This document shows, piece by piece, positions 1-6,997 of a stretch of 19,992 nt of DNA. The position numbers were made by a program, and so were the translations under genes. The notes under the pieces are model-generated. The model did no database searches. It was not told where the DNA came from and saw nothing but the letters and a program-made list of their open reading frames with translations. The DNA is from Stramenopiles sp. TOSAG23-6 (taxonomy: Eukaryota > Sar), in NCBI GenBank assembly GCA_900128565.1, contig LT636041.1, forward strand, positions 1 through 19,992, given 5' to 3'. The stretch's first letter is position 1, and every line of letters begins with the position of its first letter.

Positions 1-52
1 GTACCTAACAAATTTAAGTTTTTTTTTTTTGAAATATTTTTCCAAAATACAT
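1..52 (+). repeat. Introner-like intron copy 1 (3' part only)
   Basis: The window opens inside this intron at GTACCTAAC, the branch-point-like block that also occurs at 273-281, at 19925-19933 and, on the other strand, at 1619-1627. A long T tract follows and then the shared 3' end ATTTTTCCAAAATACAT. From position 53 the frame encodes conserved RNB-domain sequence. The 5' half, including any palindrome and GTATGT donor, lies outside the window. CTAAC ends 43 bases before the inferred 3' boundary. The boundary is placed by analogy with the three complete copies. Confidence 0.8.
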
Positions 53-997
53 GAAAGAGATCCAATGCTTGATTCGTGTTTACAAGTTCTCGCAACAGAA
101 CCCATGCAAGAAGCGCAGTATTTTAGATGTGGTTCTGAAATGGATCCAGCTTCTCGTCGTCATTATGCATTAAATATTCCATATTACACTCATTTTACAT
201 CGCCAATTCGTCGGTATGCGGATGTATGTTTTATTTTTTTTCAATTTCGAATTTTTTTTCGTACTAAATTTTGTACCTAACGGGGTTTTTTTTTCAAATA
301 TTTTTCCAAAATACATATAATGGTTCATCGTGCACTAAGTCTCATAATAGATGTTGGTTCTAATAATTCTGAATTAAATAATTTGTTAAAAATTAATCAA
401 GAAAGTGGTCATAATGATGAATCTACGAATGAAAAGATGATTGCATTGGCGTATCAGCATATTGGGCGTTCTATTGATGATATTGAAAAGGTTGCTGAAC
501 ACTGCAATGAAAAAAAAACTGCTTCAAAATCAGCTCAAGATGAAAGTGATAAAGTATTTTTTGCCGTATGGCTGCGTAATAAATACCGTAGTGGTAATCC
601 TGTGGAGACGTTGGGGATTGTTCTGAGTATGGGTGAAAAGTATTTCCGTATTTTTATGCCACAATTTGGATATGATCAACAAGTGACTTGGCAAGATATT
701 CAGCCAGATGCTGAATTGATTGGATTTACAGGTTCTGAGCATCAAAGATGTCTCATTCGACTACTGGGTGATATTTCAAGTAGTAGTGTTGATAATGAAG
801 AAAACAAAACAAGAAACGAAAAACAAGACAACACAAAAGAAAAACCAGAGATTGTTAGTAGTAATAACACTATTGATTTACAAGTTCTTCGGCGTTTAAA
901 GGTTTGTCTTACCGCAAACGTAGTTAAAACTAGACTTAAAATAAGTATATTGATACGTGGAGTATGGGATGAATCAAAAGATGCATATTATTCTTGA
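53..997 (+). CDS. DIS3L2: DIS3L2-like 3'-5' exoribonuclease, C-terminal part, two exons (53-223, 317-997)
   Basis: Exon 53-223 and exon 317-997 join in frame to give 283 residues ending at TGA 995-997; the N-terminus lies upstream. Visible in the protein are the RNB-domain motif [21 protein letters not shown], split by the intron and continuing IMVHRAL, and the downstream helix [14 protein letters not shown] followed by FFAVWL. This pattern is closer to DIS3L2 than to DIS3. The rest fits the C-terminal S1-type OB fold, interrupted by a Lys/Glu/Asn-rich low-complexity insert (about 785-880). The family degrades RNA, often uridylated RNA, processively from the 3' end in the cytoplasm. The acidic metal-binding residues of the active site and the cold-shock domains would lie before the window, so activity cannot be judged. 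Another RNase II/SSD1-type paralog is possible. Confidence 0.8.
224..316 (+). repeat. Introner-like intron copy 2 (93 bp, GT...AT)
   Basis: The intron begins GTATGTTTTATTTTTTTT and ends CCAAAATACAT. In between are the near-palindrome GTACTAAATTTTGTAC at 261-276, with one mismatched pair, and CTAAC at 277-281, 35 bases from the 3' end. Removing exactly 224-316 (phase 0) turns RRYAD + stop-containing sequence into RRYADIMVHR, the expected length for the RNB motif. There is no AG between 261 and 338, so an AG acceptor cannot restore the motif. The boundary may slide left by up to two bases because AT precedes both ends, but not to a GT...AG pair. Confidence 0.85.
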
Positions 998-1053
998 TTA
1001 TATTTTTTCAATAGATTTTTTTATATGGATTTTTTTTCCAATTTATTTGTTTT
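998..1053. other. Convergent 3' intergenic spacer, T-rich
   Basis: Only 56 bases separate the TGA of the exonuclease gene from the TGA of the minus-strand phosphatase gene. The spacer is runs of T with little else, so the two 3' UTRs must overlap or be extremely short. I see no clear AATAAA on the plus strand. Confidence 0.5.
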
Positions 1054-2158
1054 TCATTTTTTTTTACTTCCTTTGTTTTCTTTCTCGGTACTTTCTATTT
1101 GAGTTTCATTTTTTTTTCCTCCTTTCTCGCCACTTTTTTCTTTTGAATTCATAAGCATTGTAGCACCTAAAGCACCAAGTTGACCAAAGAATTCCGTATT
1201 ATTCCAAAATTGAAGTCCAAGATTTTCCGCAAAGATTTTATCGCAATCACTATGGTCGTCATCTCTTCCCGCAGCATCACCAACATAAAAACTCTTTTCT
1301 ATACAAGGATATCGCTTTGTTTGTAAGTATTTTGGTAATAATAAACTGAGCAGTTTCCATAATGGGTGATTGCCACGTGTCAAACAATCAGTACAATTAT
1401 CAGGAACTTTTTTATTTTTGATTTCATGGGAACTCCATTTCCGAAATGCATCTTTGCTAGTTGCAACAAGAAAAAGAATTGGACATGGTAATTTTAAATG
1501 ATTAAAAATAGATTCCATGCGAAACACTTTTTCAGATATAGATTTTTCAATTCTATCAATGCGTTTTTTTCGTAAAGAACCTTTCATGTATTTTGGAAAA
1601 ATATTTCAAAAAAAATTCGTTAGGTACGAAATTTCGTACAAAACAAAATTCGAAATTGAAAAAAAATAAAACATACAACTCGTCCGGGTGTTTACCACGG
1701 CCTGCAATATTAGCACCATTACTAATAATCACAATTTGGTAACCAGCAGATGCTACAGTGTGTAAACTTTCACTTACACCAGGCATTAAATCACGGGGTA
1801 TAGATAGTGGTGGAAGAACCTTGCTCCATGAATTGCCCTTGCAGATGCAACCATCAAAATCAAACGCAGCTATCGGTAAAACATTCTCATGTAACTTTGA
1901 AGAATGTGTCAACTGATCTATTGAACCTTCAAACCAACGTACGAGGCACGTTGACTTTGTTTTCTTTCCAGAGGATAGTTTCACACAGTGTGCCGACCAA
2001 TGCTCTGGTAGTTTACAACAATTGAACGTTGGTTTACCGACACCTACTACTCCACTTTTTCGTATAGACGCAGACTTCATGAAATCGAATGCATTCTTCG
2101 GTTTAGAGGCAGACTTTTCTTCCAGGCGCATTCTTTTTGTGGGTCTATTCTCTGACAT
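1054..2158 (-). CDS. PNKP/Tpp1-type polynucleotide 3'-phosphatase (HAD family), two exons
   Basis: Exons 2158-1677 and 1585-1054 join to give 337 residues. The start is ATG 2158-2156 and the stop is TGA. HAD motif I is AAFDFDGCI (nucleophile D100, acid/base D102), motif II is IVIISN (S146), motif III is the Lys of FRKW (K210), and motif IV is VGDAAGR (D264) followed by SDCDKIFAENLGL, the signature of the PNKP phosphatase. The enzyme removes 3'-phosphates from DNA breaks so that polymerase and ligase can act. There is no FHA domain and no P-loop kinase domain, so it is a phosphatase-only form like yeast Tpp1. The usual DxDGT Thr is Cys here (C104), which is unusual. The N-terminus is basic (KRMR, possible nuclear signal) and carries NAFDFM, similar to short motifs I recall in DNA-repair proteins, unverified. 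The C-terminal 35 residues are Lys/Glu-rich and probably disordered. Confidence 0.88.
1586..1676 (-). repeat. Introner-like intron copy 3 (91 bp, minus strand, GT...AT)
   Basis: Read on the minus strand, it starts GTATGTTTTATTTTTTTT and ends CCAAAATACAT. It holds the perfect 16-base palindrome GTACGAAATTTCGTAC (1624-1639), then CTAAC (1623-1619), 33 bases from the end. It lies in phase 2 between HPDE-L and KGSLRKK of the phosphatase, and removing exactly 91 bases joins the two halves of the HAD domain in frame. The boundary can slide by one base either way. The only nearby AG (after GAAAG) gives the wrong frame with the GTATGT donor. Confidence 0.87.
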
Positions 2159-2412
2159 GGGAATAAATAACTCAAATCAAGACTTTAATATCAAGACAGG
2201 AAGATATTATAATGTGTCACAGCGAATCATATTCTTGTCGATGTTGCGTTGACAACGAAGAAAATTGTTTTGCATTTCGATTTGATTTCGATTTGTCCGT
2301 TTTTTTGGTCCGTTATTCGTACAAACCAAAGCAAAACAGTACAATAATAGCTTACGCTTACTACTGAATACAGCTAGTAAATTTTTTGTGTACTGGCATA
2401 ACAAAATACATT
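2159..2412. promoter_or_regulatory. Divergent promoter region, phosphatase / kinase
   Basis: These 254 bases separate the two start codons and must hold both 5' UTRs and promoters. I see an 11-base perfect tandem duplication (next entry) and T/A runs, but no convincing TATA box or other recognised element. CAAAATACAT at 2402-2411 matches the 3' end of the intron family but no matching 5' half is present. Confidence 0.5.
2274..2295. repeat. Perfect tandem duplication of an 11-mer in the divergent promoter
   Basis: ATTTCGATTTG occurs at 2274-2284 and again immediately at 2285-2295. It lies about 120 bases from both start codons. It may be a paired factor-binding site or simple slippage; the sequence alone does not decide. 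Confidence 0.5.
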
Positions 2413-5400
2413 ATGGATACAAGTGTTGATAGTCTTTCGTTATCAAAACTAGAGCGTGAACAACGCCAAAGTGATAAACGCCAGGCTTTCTATGGAGAAT
2501 CGTCTTTTGAAAGTGACTCTTTCGAGGAGAATTCTTTCGAAGAAAGTTTAGGATCGGACAACTCATCCGGAGGATCTCTGCAATACATTACAACATCTCG
2601 AATTCAACAGCACATGGAATTTAATAGTACAACAACATCTCATGTGGGAAATTATGATGTACCACAATTATCATCTGACAAATCGACCAAGAGTGAAGAA
2701 AGTTATTCGAGTCAAGCTACAGACGATTACAACAATTCGTCTTTTGAAAAAGCAAGTTATGAAGCCGACAGCTTTGAATCAGGAGATAGTCACTCTGGTG
2801 ATACGTATCAGCCTGTGGATCATGGAATAAAATCTAAATATGCATCTCAAAACTTGTCTGAAGCTCGCCGTGAATCTAAATTTGAACCAGACAATATTGA
2901 AACAACTCCTATTGTCATCAACGATAAATATATTTTAAAAAAGATTATAGGAAATGGGAGTTTTTCTAAAGTTTGGTATGGAACAGAATCAACTACAGGT
3001 AGAGATTTTGCTGTGAAGGTTATGAAGTCATACAAAAGTGATAATTCTATTGACGCCCAGCGAAGACAAAAGGTTCTTATGAATGAAATTAAAATACTTT
3101 TGTATCTACAACAGTCTTTGTATAAGAATATTAGCAGGTTTGTAGATTGGTTTGAACATTCTGAAAAATTATATCTAATTACACCTTTGATGAGAGGAGG
3201 TACATTATTAGATAGGATAACAAAGGCAAAGCCTTACTCAGAAAAATTTGTTTCTGGTGTAATTTTTGAAATAACAAATAATTTGAAAAAACTGCATGAA
3301 AATGGAATTATTCATCGAGATATCAAACCTTCAAATGTAATGTATGAATCAAATACGATACACTCTTCGCTACATATAATTGATTTTGGTCTTTCTGTGC
3401 TAAATAACGATTGTGTTACAGGCACTAAAATAGTTGGAAGTCCAGCATATATTTCTCCTGAAATATTAAGAAATAGAGAATACACTGTAGCTGGAGATGT
3501 GTGGAGTCTTGGTGTAATATTGTATATTTTACTCGCTGGTTCGCCTCCATTTCATGGGAAATCCCGAAATGAATTATTTAGTAATATTCGTAGAGGGCAA
3601 ATAGTAATGACAGATGCTGTATTTGGATGTATTTCGAATGCAGCAAAAGATTTGCTTCGTCGAATGCTTCATATTGACCCTACCCTCCGTATTAGCACTG
3701 CTGAAATTCTGGAGCATCGATGGATTAAACATGATATGTTTCTTAGTGAAACTCCAATTTATGAAACATTTACACGTTTACAGGAATATACTAAACAAAG
3801 GAGATATAAAGCAAATGAAAACGCTTGTATTTGGGGATCTGACAATCGTATATTTCATAATTCTTTAGATAATTCAATGTCAATAGTAAATACTATGCCA
3901 GCTTCGGTTTCTAATATTCAACATAATATGGAATATGGAAATAGTCATATTGTCGCGAAAGCATTTGCGATAAAGTATAATCCACCTACAGTTGTGTTGC
4001 AGTATGTACATAACACTGAACCTGAACACTTAAAAACGTTTGATATGGTGCTATCAGGTATACATAGAGGTAGTGAAAAAGACGGTATCGTTTATCAAAT
4101 ACTTTGGCGATTGCAGAAAAAGTTTGGTCCATTTTATGAGTTTGACAAAGGACAAATTCGTAATCTTGTAGAAAAACTCCTTAACTACACCCCCGTTATA
4201 AGCGGGTATAAGTCGTGCATCGATAAAGTATCAAATAATCTTGATTTTAGTAATCGCATTGAAGTTCAAGATGATAAGTATCACAATTCAAATAATACGA
4301 CGAAAAAGGATAAAAATATATCACTATCAATGCCAGTCATGTATGGATTGAAGTTTAATCCTCCAGCAATTGCATTGCAATATTTTGATGAAAATGCAAA
4401 AATTAAATTACCTCGAAGCATTATTATTCGGATTCCCAACCTTGCACGAACTTCAAATGTTCAATTTGTATTTCAGAATGTTCTCCAAAGCATGCGAACT
4501 CGATTTTTATTATCAAATGTTGATTGTGATTTGATTGATAAGAAACAATTACTTCATTTAATACAAAAACTGATAGATAATTCACCAGATTTGAAAGAAA
4601 ATGTATTAAATGAAAACAAATCGGTAGATACTAACAATGGCACCGATACAAATCAGATGAAACCAATACATATGAAATATTCATTTCAAAGTCATCCGAC
4701 AGCGATGACATTGGTCCCTTTAAATACTGATGTACAGACAGGTGCAGGGACAGATTTATCTCCGTTTGTCGCTCAATTAAGAAGAATAAAAGAATCTTTG
4801 TGTATTCGCCGCATACAAAAATGGTGGCGTAAATTATGGAATGTTCGTAGACGTGGTCGACAATTTATTAATTTATGTAAGGAAAAGTTTCAATATTTAG
4901 AACAACAGATAATACATAATAGATCTTCCATGGAGGACAAACTAAATATACATTTAGATAAATTATCAAATGAAATAAAAATGTTGCACTTAAATTCCAC
5001 AGAGCAATGTAACGAAATTCTGAAAAAAAAAATGGATAAAAATAATAACAAAGTAAATGATGTAATCCAAGTACAAAAACAGTTAAAAGACGAACTTTCT
5101 AAAACTTTATTGCAAAATGTAGAAAATATTAGTCATAAAATGAATGATCAAATGAATAAAATATTCATAGAATTAAGTCTGAAATTAAATGAGACAATGG
5201 GAAAAAAATTTGAAGATATTCAAAATTCATTTGAAGATTTCATAACAACATCAACTGTAAAATCCCCCATACTTGCTACCAATGCGGCGAACGTAGAAGC
5301 GAAGTTAAATACAGATATAAAAAATGATGAATTGAGTTCAAAGTTTGTGAAAGAATATTTAAAGAAAGAACTTTCTGAAATTTCTGAATCTATGGAAAGG

Positions 5401-6027
5401 CAAAATAATGTTGCAATTAAGGAACTTAGAGATTTAAATGAAAAGACAACAAACGATTTTTTAGAGATGGAAAGTCGATGGAAGGCTGTGGAGTCTGTGA
5501 CACAGAATCTCAATCATCAGTCAAAAGATATAAAATTACAAATCAAAACACTGAAAAATGATCTGAAGGATGTTCCCGCTGCTGCAATAAAATTAGTAAA
5601 TGCACTGGATGATTCGCATAATGTGAAACTAAATAGTGCTTTGAATAATTCGGCTAATATAAAGCAAAATGAAACAAATAACGTGAAAGAGACTCGTGAG
5701 TCAAAAGATTACCCTATTGTAAAAGATACATCTTCATTTGTAAAGGTCATAGCGACAGGCCAACAGACTGTGCCTAATTTAATGACTACTGTTCAAGTCA
5801 AACCACAAACATCTGCAACTGAAATACCACTTGGGTTGAAATCAAGTGTACAATCTTCATTTCCTCTTCTTCGAAAACACACATTTGGTATTACGGATGA
5901 AATTACGTCAATGATATCTACTATATCTAAACTATCAGCAGCATCAAAACGGGCACAACATGATCATCATAAGCGGATGAATTTATTGATGAACAGTAAA
6001 ACAATATTGAAACCAAATTCATTTTGA
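2413..6027 (+). CDS. CAMK-type Ser/Thr kinase with two CEP19-like domains, IQ-like motif and coiled coil
   Basis: 1204 residues. ATG 2413 is chosen as the first ATG in frame; the nine codons upstream begin only with TTG. Residues 1-165 are acidic, Ser-rich, with six S-[FY]-E motifs. The kinase domain (about 171-440) is complete: Gly loop GNGSFSKV (180-187, third Gly replaced by Ser), K202, E225, HRDIKPSN (D303), DFG (D324), and GSPAYISPE ending at E350. Two segments, about 515-595 and 642-728, each carry K[YF]NPP near the start and a Q-I/L-x-x-L/hydrophobic helix at the end, like human CEP19 (FQPPAIILIYE). A weaker third copy may sit at 750-765. IQKWWRKLWNVR (801-812) is IQ-like, suggesting calmodulin or centrin binding. 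About 828-1075 is charged, coiled-coil-like helix. CEP19 works at the mother centriole and basal body, so a centriolar or ciliary kinase is inferred. No introns are visible. Confidence 0.85.
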   Translation: MDTSVDSLSLSKLEREQRQSDKRQAFYGESSFESDSFEENSFEESLGSDNSSGGSLQYITTSRIQQHMEFNSTTTSHVGNYDVPQLSSDKSTKSEESYSSQATDDYNNSSFEKASYEADSFESGDSHSGDTYQPVDHGIKSKYASQNLSEARRESKFEPDNIETTPIVINDKYILKKIIGNGSFSKVWYGTESTTGRDFAVKVMKSYKSDNSIDAQRRQKVLMNEIKILLYLQQSLYKNISRFVDWFEHSEKLYLITPLMRGGTLLDRITKAKPYSEKFVSGVIFEITNNLKKLHENGIIHRDIKPSNVMYESNTIHSSLHIIDFGLSVLNNDCVTGTKIVGSPAYISPEILRNREYTVAGDVWSLGVILYILLAGSPPFHGKSRNELFSNIRRGQIVMTDAVFGCISNAAKDLLRRMLHIDPTLRISTAEILEHRWIKHDMFLSETPIYETFTRLQEYTKQRRYKANENACIWGSDNRIFHNSLDNSMSIVNTMPASVSNIQHNMEYGNSHIVAKAFAIKYNPPTVVLQYVHNTEPEHLKTFDMVLSGIHRGSEKDGIVYQILWRLQKKFGPFYEFDKGQIRNLVEKLLNYTPVISGYKSCIDKVSNNLDFSNRIEVQDDKYHNSNNTTKKDKNISLSMPVMYGLKFNPPAIALQYFDENAKIKLPRSIIIRIPNLARTSNVQFVFQNVLQSMRTRFLLSNVDCDLIDKKQLLHLIQKLIDNSPDLKENVLNENKSVDTNNGTDTNQMKPIHMKYSFQSHPTAMTLVPLNTDVQTGAGTDLSPFVAQLRRIKESLCIRRIQKWWRKLWNVRRRGRQFINLCKEKFQYLEQQIIHNRSSMEDKLNIHLDKLSNEIKMLHLNSTEQCNEILKKKMDKNNNKVNDVIQVQKQLKDELSKTLLQNVENISHKMNDQMNKIFIELSLKLNETMGKKFEDIQNSFEDFITTSTVKSPILATNAANVEAKLNTDIKNDELSSKFVKEYLKKELSEISESMERQNNVAIKELRDLNEKTTNDFLEMESRWKAVESVTQNLNHQSKDIKLQIKTLKNDLKDVPAAAIKLVNALDDSHNVKLNSALNNSANIKQNETNNVKETRESKDYPIVKDTSSFVKVIATGQQTVPNLMTTVQVKPQTSATEIPLGLKSSVQSSFPLLRKHTFGITDEITSMISTISKLSAASKRAQHDHHKRMNLLMNSKTILKPNSF

Positions 6028-6124
6028 AGTTGATACTATTAACTTATTACGCAGNCAGTTTTGACGAATGTTATTAAAAATTATAAAGAAATATCAACAA
6101 ACTATATCAGGAATCTAGATGACT
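6028..6124. other. Convergent 3' intergenic spacer, contains one N
   Basis: 97 bases between the kinase TGA and the TAA of the minus-strand membrane protein gene. It is AT-rich, has an unresolved base at 6055, and shows no ORF or structured element that I can support. Confidence 0.5.
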
Positions 6125-6694
6125 TTATTTCTGTTTTTTTTGCTGTAGTTTTAACCCGGAAATTTTCAATACAGAATTTGTACCAAATTTCGTAGTTAAC
6201 AAAGTTCGAATTTTCTGCTGAGTGTCACCTCCTTTAATATTAGGAGTATTTTTGACTTGTTTTGATCCCACGGCTCCCCGCCACTGCGTTTCCCTCTGTA
6301 AGTTTACATTGTATATCCAATATCCAATGGATAAAAGTGGAAGCAATAGTGTTAACATCAATGTTTTCCCAGTAAGAAAGCAAGATACCAAGGCTAATGT
6401 AAACAAAGTACGCATGAGATATGTAATTAGGTTATCCTTGACTACCGGAGAGATTCCTGAAAGTGATAAACAACCACCTGATTGATCTCCATTACTGGCA
6501 TCCTTCGCTAAAGAATATATAATCGTGGATAATACCATGAAGCAAAATGAAGTCACTCCTGCGTATTCATTGATTCTATTGTAATCTATATGGAGAAAAT
6601 AAGCTAAAGTTTTAATTGACAAAAGAAAACCCGTTGCGAGAAAGATCAAAGTTACAGGCATTAAAATATCTTTTTCGTAACTTGAAGAAGACAT
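6125..6694 (-). CDS. Four-helix integral membrane protein, family not recognised
   Basis: 189 residues from ATG 6694-6692 to TAA. Four hydrophobic stretches are visible at about 11-33, 44-63, 88-106 and 110-130. They are joined by short loops; the loop at 64-87 has one Cys and several Gly/Ser. The last 55 residues are hydrophilic and strongly basic (ending KLQQKKQK), which by the positive-inside rule puts this tail in the cytosol; with four helices the N-terminus would also be cytosolic. There is no signal peptide apart from the first helix. I recognise no motif or family; an ER or mitochondrial membrane protein is equally possible. It shares a divergent promoter region with the giant membrane protein at 6998, and it is uninterrupted by introns. 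Confidence 0.75.
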   Translation of the reverse strand: MSSSSYEKDILMPVTLIFLATGFLLSIKTLAYFLHIDYNRINEYAGVTSFCFMVLSTIIYSLAKDASNGDQSGGCLSLSGISPVVKDNLITYLMRTLFTLALVSCFLTGKTLMLTLLLPLLSIGYWIYNVNLQRETQWRGAVGSKQVKNTPNIKGGDTQQKIRTLLTTKFGTNSVLKISGLKLQQKKQK

Positions 6695-6997
6695 GGAACA
6701 ATACAGTATAAAATATAAACGGTCAATTCCTCAAAAGACAAATGATAATTCGTTTGGCTCTGTGTCACTCTAACATTTATAAGCAAGAATTCAACTCAAG
6801 TGGCCATCGCGATCGGATCTGATGGCCAACAATCGAAATCCGGCGGCGTTTCTATTTTGCCGTTTCTTTTTCGGCGGTTTTTTTTTGGATCTTTGTTCAT
6901 TCATTTCGGTTAAGTTTTAGTGTCCCCCACATAACGTTGTTACTATATAATACAAGAGTCTTTTCCCAAATTGCGACAACGATTGATTACTAAAAAC
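6695..6997. promoter_or_regulatory. Divergent promoter region, membrane protein / giant repeat protein
   Basis: This 303-base spacer has no ORF of note. AT-rich ends flank a GC-richer core at about 6800-6877 that contains an inverted repeat (separate entry), then CCGGCGGCG at 6840-6848 and CGGCGG at 6872-6877 followed by nine T. TATA-like strings lie near each gene: TATATAA at 6944-6950, about 50 bases before ATG 6998, and TATAAAA at about 6709-6717 near the minus-strand start. Their role as TATA boxes is a guess. Confidence 0.45.
6801..6828. repeat. Perfect inverted repeat, 8-base arms, 12-base loop
   Basis: TGGCCATC (6801-6808) is exactly complementary to GATGGCCA (6821-6828), with GCGATCGGATCT between. 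The arms are GC-rich against an AT-rich background, so a hairpin or a dimeric protein site is plausible. It lies nearly midway between the two divergent start codons (107 bases from one, 170 from the other). Confidence 0.6.

Noticed and set aside
29-280. Open frame reading across the first intron into the exonuclease exon and out into the second intron
   Set aside because: Its beginning (KYFSKIH...) and end (CFIFFQF...) are translated intron sequence. The same KYFSKIHER string appears at the intron copy in the phosphatase gene, so it is not protein.
224-316. Elements as ciliate-type internal eliminated sequences excised between TA dinucleotides
   Set aside because: TA-to-TA excision keeps frame in each copy, but with one fixed boundary it would add two residues inside RRYAD/MVHR. 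The alternative TA end that gives RRYADVMVHR exists only in copy 2. The ends do not match the known TAYAGYNR consensus, while GTATGT and CTAAC fit splicing.
2402-2411. CAAAATACAT before the kinase start as a fifth intron copy in the 5' UTR
   Set aside because: Only ten bases match. There is no GTATGTTTTATT donor, palindrome or CTAAC upstream at the expected distance, and the T tract and CC preceding it are missing. Chance match in AT-rich DNA is likely.
2386-2412. Nine-codon N-terminal extension of the kinase from TTG
   Set aside because: It has no ATG. The first in-frame ATG is 2413; eukaryotic initiation at TTG is unlikely. The same reasoning sets the giant protein start at ATG 6998 rather than TTG 6971.
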